From: JAVBUZ01 sp031554725
GTDB taxonomy: Bacteria; Bacillota; Clostridia; Lachnospirales; Lachnospiraceae
DNA: 12,097 nt
Direction: 5' to 3'
Assembly (NCBI GenBank): GCA_031554725.1
Contig: JAVBUZ010000039.1
Coordinates: 1-12,097 of the forward strand
The translations under genes were made by a program, and so were the position numbers. Shown piece by piece: positions 6,347-12,097 of the stretch (positions within the stretch are counted from its first letter, which is position 1; each line of letters opens with the position of its first letter). The notes beneath the pieces were generated by a model. That model was not told the DNA's origin and made no database searches. It was given only the letters and a program-made list of their open reading frames with translations.

Positions 6347-8005
6347 ATGGAAGTTTTGAAGTATCAAGATTCAGGAATTGATGAGAGAATTATCCGCGCA
6401 GTAGCCGAAATGGGTTTTGAAAACATGACCCCAATCCAAGAACAGGCAATCCCTGTACTTTTAGAAGGTAAAGATATTATTGGTCAGGCTCAGACGGGAA
6501 CAGGAAAAACAGCAGCATTTGGTATTCCACTTATCCAGAGCATCGACCCTGAAAATAAACATTTGCAAGCAGTAGTTTTATGTCCTACTAGAGAGTTAGC
6601 AATTCAGGCAGCAGAAGAAATGCGTAAGTTCTCAAAATATATGCACAATATCAAAATGGTACCTATTTATGGCGGCCAAGATATTACGAGACAGATTATG
6701 GCACTAAAGGGTGGAGTACAAATCGTTGTAGGAACACCAGGAAGAGTTATGGATCATATGCGTCGTAAGACCATAAAGATGAATCATGTAAAAATGGTTG
6801 TGCTTGATGAAGCAGATGAAATGCTGAACATGGGATTCCGTGAAGACATGGAAACCATTCTAAAGGAAATGCCAGAAGAACATCAGACAGCGCTTTTTTC
6901 AGCAACAATGGCAAAACCTATTTTAGAAATTACAAGCACTTATCAAAAAGATGCAGTGCTAGTAAAGGTTGCAGCAAAAGAATTAACTATTCCACTAGTA
7001 AAACAGTTATATTATGCAGTTAAGAATCAGTATAAAGAAGAAGTAGTAGCAAGATTGATTCAAGTGTATGGTCTAAAACGTTCTATTATATTCTGTAACA
7101 CAAAGCGTATGGTAGATGAGCTTTCAGATTCTCTTAGAAAAAGAGGTTATTCGGCAGAAGGACTTCATGGAGATTTAACTCAGAAACAAAGAGATTTTGT
7201 TATGAATCGCTTTAGAGGCGGTAATTTAGAAATTCTTATTGCAACTGACGTAGCAGCAAGAGGAATTGACGTAGATGATGTAGATGCAGTATTTAACTAT
7301 GATATTCCACAGGATATCGAGTATTACGTGCATAGAATTGGACGTACTGGACGTGCAGGAAAAGAAGGTATGGCTTTTACCTTTGCTTACGGAAGAGATA
7401 TGTACAAAATCCGTGACATTGAACGTATCTGTAAGACAAAAATGACTGAAATGCAAGTTCCCTCTGCAAAAGAAGTAACGGCATTAAAGGCAGAGAAGAT
7501 TCTTAAAGATGCACAAAAAATAAAAGAAAAAACAAAACTAGATAAATTAGTAGATGTTTTAGAAAACTATTTGGCTGAAAACGATGAAGATCCTATGGAA
7601 TTTATGGCAGCACTGCTAAAAATGCAAATGGGTGAAGACGTAAAGGAAATCGTTTTAGAGGATCCAAGACAGATGGAAAGAGGCAGAAGCCGTACTGGTG
7701 ATGGAAGAAGTCGCTCAGGTGACGGCAGAAGTCGTGGCGGTGATGGAAGAAATCGCAGCGGTAATGGCGGTGGAAGTAGCTATGGTAGAGATAGAGAAAA
7801 CAGAGGCTACAGAAGCGATAAAAGAGAAAGCGATGTAAGAAGAGACGGAAGCGCAAGACCACGCCGTGATGATAGAGGCGTAAGTGGCGATAAAGCTCGT
7901 TTTGACGATCGTGGCCGTAGAAATGCAAAAGAAGATAGCAAGGGTAGCTATGTAAAAAAACATACCAATAAAACAAACGTAAGAAAAGTTCCAACAAATG
8001 CGTAA
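6347..8005 (+). CDS. DEAD-box ATP-dependent RNA helicase with Arg/Gly-rich tail (CshA/DeaD type)
   Basis: Cytoplasmic RNA helicase of 552 residues that unwinds RNA duplexes; relatives act in ribosome assembly, mRNA decay and cold growth. Motifs in order: Q motif (GFENMTPIQ), motif I AQTGTGKT with K54, PTRELA, TPGR, DEAD 154-157, SAT 185-187, IIFCNTK, ATDVAARGID 299-308, HRIGRTGR 329-336. A helical linker (about 360-440) follows, then a basic tail from 446 to the end, rich in Arg, Gly, Ser and Asp, with four GRSRxGD-type repeats. I see no DbpA-type RNA-binding domain, so the tail probably provides nonspecific RNA binding. The start is ATG 6347 after AAGGAA (6331-6336). The in-frame TTG at 6338 is only one base from the ribosome binding site and is unlikely. 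The gene is monocistronic, between its own promoter and terminator. Helicase class is certain; orthology to cshA, cshB or deaD is not resolved. Confidence 0.95.
   Translation: MEVLKYQDSGIDERIIRAVAEMGFENMTPIQEQAIPVLLEGKDIIGQAQTGTGKTAAFGIPLIQSIDPENKHLQAVVLCPTRELAIQAAEEMRKFSKYMHNIKMVPIYGGQDITRQIMALKGGVQIVVGTPGRVMDHMRRKTIKMNHVKMVVLDEADEMLNMGFREDMETILKEMPEEHQTALFSATMAKPILEITSTYQKDAVLVKVAAKELTIPLVKQLYYAVKNQYKEEVVARLIQVYGLKRSIIFCNTKRMVDELSDSLRKRGYSAEGLHGDLTQKQRDFVMNRFRGGNLEILIATDVAARGIDVDDVDAVFNYDIPQDIEYYVHRIGRTGRAGKEGMAFTFAYGRDMYKIRDIERICKTKMTEMQVPSAKEVTALKAEKILKDAQKIKEKTKLDKLVDVLENYLAENDEDPMEFMAALLKMQMGEDVKEIVLEDPRQMERGRSRTGDGRSRSGDGRSRGGDGRNRSGNGGGSSYGRDRENRGYRSDKRESDVRRDGSARPRRDDRGVSGDKARFDDRGRRNAKEDSKGSYVKKHTNKTNVRKVPTNA
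7682..7765 (+). repeat. Four 21-bp repeats in the helicase tail
   Basis: Four in-frame 21-bp units at 7682, 7703, 7724 and 7745 encode GRSRTGD, GRSRSGD, GRSRGGD and GRNRSGN. They lie in the disordered, RNA-binding-type C-terminal tail. The number of units probably varies between strains. Confidence 0.85.
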
Positions 8006-8022
8006 ATATTAAAAGACTAGAG

Positions 8023-8052
8023 GCGTCAGCACTTTTGTGCAGGCGCTTTTTT
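8023..8052 (+). terminator. Intrinsic terminator of the helicase gene
   Basis: GCGTCAGCAC (8023-8032) pairs with GTGCAGGCGC (8037-8046) around a TTTT loop, with one T-G pair and one A-A mismatch, followed by six T (8047-8052). It lies 17 bases after the helicase stop codon. Confidence 0.9.
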
Positions 8053-8129
8053 CATTTCATAGAAAAGCTCTTATTGACATAAAGTGTCTTAGAAGTTAAC
8101 TTTGTCAACCAAAATCAACTCCAAATCCA

Positions 8130-8158
8130 TTGTATAAATCTGCTTTAAATTATATACT
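8130..8158 (+). promoter_or_regulatory. Sigma-A-like promoter of the XRE/ABC operon
   Basis: TTGTAT (8130-8135), a 17-nt spacer and TATACT (8153-8158), with a predicted start near 8165. Upstream at 8093-8102 is a perfect 10-bp palindrome, AAGTTAACTT. A TTGACA at 8074-8079 lacks a good -10 and is not preferred. Confidence 0.6.
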
Positions 8159-8173
8159 ATTCTTAGAGGTAAA

Positions 8174-8199
8174 AGTGTGAAAAATAGACTTTTTACACT
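8174..8199 (+). promoter_or_regulatory. Inverted repeat, probable operator for the XRE regulator
   Basis: AGTGT-G-AAAAA (8174-8184) and TTTTT-ACACT (8190-8199) form a 10-bp inverted repeat with one extra G in the left arm and a TAGAC centre. It starts about 9 bases after the predicted transcription start and ends before the AGGAGG of the XRE gene (8206-8211). This is a typical place for an autoregulatory operator; alternatively it acts as an mRNA hairpin. Confidence 0.55.
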
Positions 8200-8224
8200 G
8201 TGTTGAGGAGGCCTGGTTATTAAC

Positions 8225-9331
8225 ATGAAGGAAATAAACATCGGAAAGAATCTTGCCCAGATGCGGCGTGAAAAGGGGATTACACAGGATGAGCTTGCGC
8301 AGTACTTTGACGTTTCCAAGGCAGCAGTCTCCAAATGGGAAACAGGTACTAGCTATCCAGATATTGCATTATTGCCACAGCTTGCAGCTTATTTTAACAT
8401 TAGTGTAGATGAGCTGCTAGGGTATCAGCCTCAGATGACCAAGGAGGATATACGAAAGCTATATCACCAGCTTGCAGTTGATTTTGCAGAAAAACCATAT
8501 GATGAGGTGATGGAGAAGTGTGAGAAAATTATTAGAAAATATTTTTCTTGTTATTCCCTTCTCGTACAGATGGGAGCACTTTTTTTAAATCATGCACATT
8601 TAGCCAAGGATCCGCAAAGCTTGATTCTAAGAGTAGTTAAGTTATGCGAAAAGATTCGTAACGAGTGTCAGGACGTATGGATTGAAAAAGAGGCACTTCT
8701 TATAGAGACCCAAGCATACTTGGTACTAAGGGAGCCACAAAAGGTAATTGACTTAATTGGAGAGACGATTCGTCCGATTACACATGAGACAGAAAGTCTT
8801 GCAATTGCTTATCAAATGCAAGGTAATAAAGAAAAGTCCAATCAAATTTTACAAATATGTATGTTCCAGCATTTGTGCTCTTTGCTAGGAGATGCCATAA
8901 CCTATATAGCAGGTTATGGGGAGAATCCGAAACAAATTGAACAGACCATAGAATGGGCGATGAAGGTTGCAGAAATTTTCGATATAGAAAAGCTACATGT
9001 AAATACTGCTTTTAATATTTACATGGCGTCAGCACAATTCTATGCATACATGGGAAAAATGCAGGAAGCGCTTTCTATGCTGGAAAAATATGTGGAATGC
9101 TGTGTGGGGATAAACTTTCCACTTACCCTGGGAGGAAATGATTACTTTGACAAAATTGATAGCTGGATAGAAGAGTTTGAATTAGGGAAGGATTCACCTA
9201 TGAATGCCTTAATCATTAAAGAGGCACTCATTCAAGGCATGGTAGAAAATCCCTTTTTTAAAGAATTAGAGCAGGACAAACGGTATCAAGAGCTGGCGGG
9301 GCAACTTAAAATAAATTTAGAAGGCAAGTAA
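8225..9331 (+). CDS. XRE-family transcriptional regulator with helical (TPR-like) C-terminal domain
   Basis: Predicted DNA-binding regulator of 368 residues. An HTH_3 domain occupies about 7-66: ITQDELAQYFDVS (19-31), the recognition segment KAAVSKWETG (32-41), then the usual YPDIALLPQLAAYFNISVDELLGY. The remaining 300 residues are alpha-helical with loosely repeated helix pairs (e.g. YMGKMQEALSMLEKY), as in regulators that sense a peptide or partner through a TPR-like domain. The ATG at 8225 follows AGGAGG (8206-8211) by 13 nt, longer than usual, but no in-frame start lies nearer. It is the first gene of a tight four-gene operon, 18 bp before the PLDc_N gene, and probably controls it through the inverted repeat at 8174-8199. 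The ligand is unknown. Confidence 0.85.
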   Translation: MKEINIGKNLAQMRREKGITQDELAQYFDVSKAAVSKWETGTSYPDIALLPQLAAYFNISVDELLGYQPQMTKEDIRKLYHQLAVDFAEKPYDEVMEKCEKIIRKYFSCYSLLVQMGALFLNHAHLAKDPQSLILRVVKLCEKIRNECQDVWIEKEALLIETQAYLVLREPQKVIDLIGETIRPITHETESLAIAYQMQGNKEKSNQILQICMFQHLCSLLGDAITYIAGYGENPKQIEQTIEWAMKVAEIFDIEKLHVNTAFNIYMASAQFYAYMGKMQEALSMLEKYVECCVGINFPLTLGGNDYFDKIDSWIEEFELGKDSPMNALIIKEALIQGMVENPFFKELEQDKRYQELAGQLKINLEGK

Positions 9332-9349
9332 AGCCTAAGGAGGAAGTGT

Positions 9350-9553
9350 ATGGAAATATTAAAAGAGTATGCAGTAATTTTAGTTCCTATCATTATTGTG
9401 GAGATGGCACTGATGCTAACTGCATTAATTCATGTACTAAGGCATCCAAACTATAAGTTTGGAAACAGAATTCTTTGGGTGCTAATCGTAGCATTTGTTC
9501 AGATTATTGGACCTATTGTTTATTTTGTATTCGGACGAGGAGAAGAGGAATGA
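9350..9553 (+). CDS. PLDc_N-domain small membrane protein (YxlE-like)
   Basis: A 67-residue membrane protein with two helices, about 7-30 (YAVILVPIIIVEMALMLTAL) and about 41-61 (ILWVLIVAFVQIIGPIVYFV), separated by a short basic/polar loop (RHPNYKFGNR) and ending in RGEEE. The pattern N-x-x-L-W...QIIGPIVYFVFGR is characteristic of the PLDc_N domain found alone in YxlE-type proteins and at the N-terminus of cardiolipin synthases. It carries no catalytic HKD motif. AAGGAGGA (9337-9344) precedes the ATG, and its TGA overlaps the ATPase ATG (ATGA), implying translational coupling. In B. subtilis, YxlE is encoded beside an ABC transporter and negatively affects SigY. Here a role as an accessory subunit of the transporter is inference. 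Confidence 0.85.
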   Translation: MEILKEYAVILVPIIIVEMALMLTALIHVLRHPNYKFGNRILWVLIVAFVQIIGPIVYFVFGRGEEE

Positions 9554-10470
9554 ATGCATTAGAAATTAAAGGACTAAAGAAGTCATTTGGAACACAGCTG
9601 GTAATTGATGACTTGTCATTTCAAATTCCAGAACACAGCGTATTTGGCTTTTTAGGACAAAACGGTGCAGGAAAAACCACTACGATGAAAATCATTTTGG
9701 GGCTTTTGAAAGCGGACGAGGGCGAAATAAGGGTGTTTGACGAGGTGGTAACCTATGGAAAAACCAAGACAAATCGTTATATCGGCTACCTACCAGATGT
9801 TCCTGAATTTTATGGATATATGCGCCCCAAGGAATACCTTGCTCTTTGCGGGGAAATCACTGGGTTAAATGAAAGGCAAATCGCTGAGAAAAGTAAAGAA
9901 CTACTAGAATTGGTTGGGCTGTCTGGCGTAAATAAAAGAATTGCTGGCTTTTCTAGGGGAATGAAGCAGAGACTGGGAATTGCCCAAGCACTTTTAAGTG
10001 AGCCTAGACTACTTATTTGTGATGAACCAACATCGGCACTTGATCCTTTGGGGAGAAAAGAAATTTTAGATATTTTGGAAAGAGTAAAGGACAAGACTAC
10101 AGTGCTGTTTTCTACGCACATTCTTTCTGACGTAGAGCGAATTTGCGACAAGATAGCGGTGCTACATGAGGGAAACCTTGTGCTACAGGGAAGCCTCGAG
10201 GAGCTGAAGGCGCAAAGAAGATGTGACAGCTTGCTTGTTGCATTTGCTAGCCAGCAGGAGTTACAGAACTTTGTGGAACTTCAGGAAATAAAAGAGATGC
10301 AGCTAAAAACAGAGATTAGGGATGCGGAAATTATATTTCATACCACAGAAGGCTTAGCTAATATTCAAAAGCTTATTTTAGAAATATTATATAAAAACAA
10401 TTTGTTACCAATAAAATTTGAAGTATTAGAGCCTAATTTAGAAAGTCTCTTCATGGAGGTAATAAGGTGA
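9550..10470 (+). CDS. ABC transporter ATP-binding protein (YxlF/NatA/BcrA type)
   Basis: Cytoplasmic ATPase of 306 residues that should energise the permease encoded downstream. Motifs: Walker A GQNGAGKTT with K42; Walker B LLICDEP with D158 and E159; D-loop SALD; H-loop STH with H190. The signature is FSRGMKQR (134-141) instead of LSGGQ, and the Q-loop glutamine is replaced in IGYLPDVPEFY. Both variants are common in NatA/BcrA/YxlF ATPases of ABC-2 exporters. The C-terminal 90 residues are the usual accessory region of this type. The ATG at 9550 overlaps the previous stop and follows GAGGAG (9537-9542) by 7 nt. A longer in-frame reading from 9475 runs through the PLDc_N gene and is rejected. 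Substrates of such exporters include antimicrobial peptides, Na+ and lipids; none can be chosen from this sequence. Confidence 0.93.
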   Translation: MNALEIKGLKKSFGTQLVIDDLSFQIPEHSVFGFLGQNGAGKTTTMKIILGLLKADEGEIRVFDEVVTYGKTKTNRYIGYLPDVPEFYGYMRPKEYLALCGEITGLNERQIAEKSKELLELVGLSGVNKRIAGFSRGMKQRLGIAQALLSEPRLLICDEPTSALDPLGRKEILDILERVKDKTTVLFSTHILSDVERICDKIAVLHEGNLVLQGSLEELKAQRRCDSLLVAFASQQELQNFVELQEIKEMQLKTEIRDAEIIFHTTEGLANIQKLILEILYKNNLLPIKFEVLEPNLESLFMEVIR

Positions 10471-10527
10471 AAATCAAAGATTTTTCGCCTAGCGATTTGA
10501 GCATTCGCTCAAAGTCGCCAGATTTTG
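10470..10527 (+). repeat. Palindromic REP/MITE-like segment between ATPase and permease genes
   Basis: The 75-bp gap 10471-10545 is dominated by hairpins. GCGA-TTTGAGC (10492-10502) pairs with GCTCAAA-g-TCGC (10507-10518), an 11-bp stem with one bulged G and an ATTC loop. CT (10489-10490) and AG (10520-10521) extend it past one mismatch. Before it, AAAATC (10470-10475) pairs with GATTTT (10479-10484). The outer parts (TCAAAGAT on the left, ATTTTGA on the right) are also roughly inverse, as in short palindromic mobile repeats. No T-run follows directly, so it is not a clear terminator. It could be an mRNA-stability or processing stem that sets the ATPase:permease ratio. Confidence 0.5.
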
Positions 10528-10545
10528 AAAGAATGGAGATTGTAT

Positions 10546-11313
10546 ATGAAAGCATATTTAGCCTTTGTGAAAAAAGAATTCTGCGAGCAGGCAAGAACTT
10601 ATAAGCTATTAGTTTTAGGAATGGTATTTTTAATATTAGGAATGATGAATCCATTAACGGCTAAATTTACACCCCAACTACTTAGTGAGCTTATGCCAGA
10701 AGGGATGCGCATTGAGATTGCAGAACCAACGATTATGGATTCCTGGATGCAATTCTTTAAAAATGTAACTCAGATGGGGCTGATAGTAGTAGTAATTATG
10801 TTTAGCGGCGCGATGGCAGGTGAATTATCGAGAGGAACCTTAATTCCTATCTTGACTAAGGGAATGAGTCGCAAAAAGGTAATTTGGGCAAAGTTCACAG
10901 CTCTTAGTGCGACATGGACGTTGAGCTATGTTATTAGCTTTGCAGTAACGTATCTATATAATAGCTATTTTTGGAGCGAAAGTGTGGATATGGGAGCACT
11001 GCTTATTGCAGTGGGAGGCGTGTGGCTATTTGGAATGATGTTAGTTGCAGCGACACTTCTAGGTGGAACGATGTTTGCGAATAGCTACGGAAGTCTGTTA
11101 TTTACTGGCTTGCTAGTGGTTATTCAGTTTATCGTAGGAATTGTGCCTAAAATAGGAGAGAAGCTACCAACGGTTTTGGTATCACAAAACATGGCACTTT
11201 TATACGAACAAGTAGAATATCTAGACTTTGCTGTGCCAGCAGGAATAACGGTTGTAGCAACTATATTATTTCTTGTGTTAGCAATTCACATTTTTGAAAA
11301 AAAGAATATATAG
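10546..11313 (+). CDS. ABC-2 type transporter permease (YxlG-like)
   Basis: Integral membrane protein of 255 residues with about six helices: 20-37, 76-92, 116-135, 145-170, 178-198 and 228-248. The topology is typical of ABC-2 permeases, with a cytoplasmic amphipathic start (LAFVKKEFCEQART), a large loop after helix 1, and the coupling segment GELSRGTLIPILTKGMSRKKV after helix 2, matching the usual E-x-x-x-GTL-x-x-LL-x-x-P-x-SR pattern. The ATG at 10546 follows GGAG (10535-10538) by 7 nt. A TTG 21 bases upstream has no ribosome binding site and is rejected. It forms the membrane part of the exporter with the ATPase at 9550-10470, and the PLDc_N protein is a candidate third component. Direction (export) and substrate are inferred from the family only. 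Confidence 0.88.
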   Translation: MKAYLAFVKKEFCEQARTYKLLVLGMVFLILGMMNPLTAKFTPQLLSELMPEGMRIEIAEPTIMDSWMQFFKNVTQMGLIVVVIMFSGAMAGELSRGTLIPILTKGMSRKKVIWAKFTALSATWTLSYVISFAVTYLYNSYFWSESVDMGALLIAVGGVWLFGMMLVAATLLGGTMFANSYGSLLFTGLLVVIQFIVGIVPKIGEKLPTVLVSQNMALLYEQVEYLDFAVPAGITVVATILFLVLAIHIFEKKNI

Positions 11314-11341
11314 TGAAAAAGAAGATTCTTTAAAAACATTT

Positions 11342-11370
11342 GCATAAATTTCCTTAATTAACAAACACTA
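11342..11370 (+). promoter_or_regulatory. Candidate sigma-G promoter of spoVT
   Basis: GCATA (11342-11346) fits the sigma-G -35 pattern GHATR, and AACACTA (11364-11370), 17 nt later, matches CATWMTA at five of seven positions. It lies 40 bp upstream of the spoVT start codon. B. subtilis spoVT is transcribed in the forespore by sigma-G, so the site is plausible; the A/T-rich context leaves room for chance. Confidence 0.5.
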
Positions 11371-11410
11371 CTAGAAACAAAATTACAGATTAAGTTAATG
11401 GAGGAATTAT

Positions 11411-11956
11411 ATGAAAGCAACAGGCATCGTCAGAAGAATTGATGATTTAGGTAGAATAGTAATACCCAAAGAAATCCGTAGAACACTTAGAATTAGAGAA
11501 AGTGATCCACTGGAAATTTTTACAGACAGAGAGGGAGAGATTATTTTGAAGAAATATTCTCCTATCGGTGAGATGACTACTTTTGCAAAGCAGTATGCAG
11601 AGAGCTTAGCTCAGGTGTCTGGGCATTCAGCATTGGTTGCGGACCGAGATCAATTTATTGCAGTTTCAGGTGGGTATAAAAATCTTTTAAATAAATCAAT
11701 TAGTAAACAGCTTGAAGAAAAAATAAATAATCGAGAAACAGTGATTGCATCCAAAGGAGATAGAGGCTTTATCCCAATCACGGATGCAGTGGAAAATGAA
11801 TTTTCCCATGAAGCAATTACCCCAATCATATGTGAGGGTGATGTAATTGGTGCTGTTGTCCTTATTGAAGGTGAAGGCAAAGGCAAAATGGGAGAAGTAG
11901 AGAACAAATTAATTATGTCTGCAGCAGGTTTCCTGGGAAGACAGATGGAACAATAA
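11411..11956 (+). CDS. spoVT: Stage V sporulation protein T, AbrB-like regulator
   Basis: DNA-binding regulator of late forespore gene expression, 181 residues, close to the roughly 178 usual for SpoVT. The N-terminal SpoVT/AbrB swapped-hairpin domain (about 1-50) is nearly canonical: MKATGIVRRIDDLGRIVIPK, then EIRRTLRI and DPLEIF. Residues about 55-178 match the GAF-like C-terminal domain, with ALVADRDQFIAVSGG, the ITPII-GDVIGAVVLIE strand region and the final AAGFLGRQME. AbrB itself lacks this second domain, which separates the two. GGAGG (11400-11404) lies 6 nt before the ATG. The gene is monocistronic, preceded by a candidate sigma-G promoter and followed directly by a strong hairpin. Its presence indicates an endospore former. 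In many Firmicutes spoVT adjoins mfd or prsA-type genes; here an ABC operon precedes it. Confidence 0.96.
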   Translation: MKATGIVRRIDDLGRIVIPKEIRRTLRIRESDPLEIFTDREGEIILKKYSPIGEMTTFAKQYAESLAQVSGHSALVADRDQFIAVSGGYKNLLNKSISKQLEEKINNRETVIASKGDRGFIPITDAVENEFSHEAITPIICEGDVIGAVVLIEGEGKGKMGEVENKLIMSAAGFLGRQMEQ

Positions 11957-11989
11957 AGAAGAGGGATGTCATGCGACATCCCTCTTCTT
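11956..11989 (+). terminator. 15-bp hairpin terminating spoVT
   Basis: AAGAAGAGGGATGTC (11956-11970) pairs perfectly with GACATCCCTCTTCTT (11975-11989) around an ATGC loop, and starts on the last base of the spoVT stop codon. A pure T-tract is absent after the stem (GCGTATAG follows), though the 3' arm ends in TCTTCTT. Its strength and position still make a transcription stop or 3' end the likely role. Confidence 0.72.
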
Positions 11990-12027
11990 GCGTATAGACT
12001 ATTGTGCAAACCAAATAAAGTGTGTTA

Positions 12028-12051
12028 AGGAGAATTGCTTGCAATTCTCTT
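12028..12051 (+). other. Hairpin upstream of the distal terminator
   Basis: GAGAATTGC (12030-12038) pairs with GCAATTCTC (12041-12049); two further pairs at 12028-12029 with 12050-12051, one of them G-T, extend the stem to 11 positions. It lies 2 bases before the next hairpin. No ORF lies between spoVT and this element, so the pair may be the 3' end of a small RNA or part of a transcript continuing past the window. Confidence 0.5.
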
Positions 12052-12053
12052 GG

Positions 12054-12083
12054 AAGAGTCGTCGCCGGACGACTCTTTTATTT
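12054..12083 (+). terminator. Strong intrinsic terminator near the window end
   Basis: AAGAGTCGTC (12054-12063) pairs perfectly with GACGACTCTT (12068-12077) around a GCCG loop, followed by TTATTT. It is a classic + strand terminator, yet spoVT already has its own hairpin 65 bases upstream. It may be a back-up terminator or end a small untranslated transcript. Confidence 0.78.
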
Positions 12084-12097
12084 CTCACTCATTTGGT

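Noticed and set aside
7602..7997. Minus-strand ORF rich in His, Phe, Leu and Arg
   Set aside because: Shadow of the Arg/Gly-rich helicase tail; composition follows the sense-strand repeats.
9475..9549. ATPase N-terminal extension from 9475
   Set aside because: It translates the PLDc_N gene out of frame (Cys/Arg-rich) and lacks a ribosome binding site; ATG 9550 overlaps the upstream stop and starts the canonical ABC domain.
10467..10604. Small ORF from GTG 10467 with a good ribosome binding site
   Set aside because: The reading runs through a palindromic DNA segment and then out of frame through the permease gene. I treat the GTG as a relic start, not a gene.
1..12097. tRNA, rRNA, CRISPR array, insertion sequence or phage genes
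   Set aside because: No cloverleaf-like sequences, spaced repeats, transposase motifs or phage proteins could be seen on either strand.

Overview
The window looks like chromosomal DNA from a low-G+C, endospore-forming Gram-positive anaerobe. The best guess is a plant-polysaccharide-degrading member of the Clostridia (Lachnospiraceae-like). Reasons: A/T-rich intergenic DNA, strong AGGAGG-type ribosome binding sites, a SpoVT sporulation regulator, a very large secreted and membrane-anchored GH43 enzyme, and intrinsic terminators. All genes I accept are on the + strand. I see no tRNA, rRNA, CRISPR array, transposase or phage gene.

Layout. (1) 1-4744: an extended -10 promoter and a roughly 160-nt leader with two hairpins precede a 1511-residue cell-surface GH43 enzyme (probable arabinan hydrolase). 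It has a GH43 C-terminal domain, an atrophied Ig domain, a LamG-like module, two clear tandem copies of a roughly 170-residue module, a Pro-rich linker, a C-terminal beta-rich domain and a membrane anchor without LPXTG. (2) 4745-5164: a gene-poor gap that is unusually structured. It holds a GC-rich hairpin, a 33-codon Tyr-rich ORF whose Shine-Dalgarno lies inside a 19-position hairpin and whose stop codon lies inside a 13-bp hairpin, and a cre/LacI-like operator. (3) 5165-6187: a PfkB sugar kinase, probably 2-keto-3-deoxygluconate kinase. Together with the GH43 enzyme this suggests a pectin theme: arabinan side chains outside the cell, uronate backbone catabolism inside. (4) 6188-8052: a DEAD-box RNA helicase with an RGG-like tail, its own consensus promoter, a leader attenuator-like hairpin and a strong terminator.

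(5) 8130-11313: a self-contained operon of an XRE regulator, a PLDc_N (YxlE-like) two-helix membrane peptide, an ABC ATPase and an ABC-2 permease. A sigma-A-like promoter and an inverted repeat at the predicted transcription start precede it. The last three genes have the same order as yxlEFG of the Bacillus subtilis sigY operon, but here an XRE protein occupies the regulator position. A palindromic, REP/MITE-like segment separates ATPase and permease and seems to have displaced an older overlapping start codon. (6) 11342-11989: spoVT, with a candidate sigma-G promoter and a 15-bp terminator hairpin. (7) 11990-12097: two closely spaced hairpins, the second a classic terminator, with no gene between them and spoVT.

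The most interesting items are the hairpin-bracketed 33-residue ORF and the XRE/PLDc_N/ABC operon with its palindromic insert. Most of the rest is recognisable biology. Functions are assigned by motif reading only; no database search was possible.
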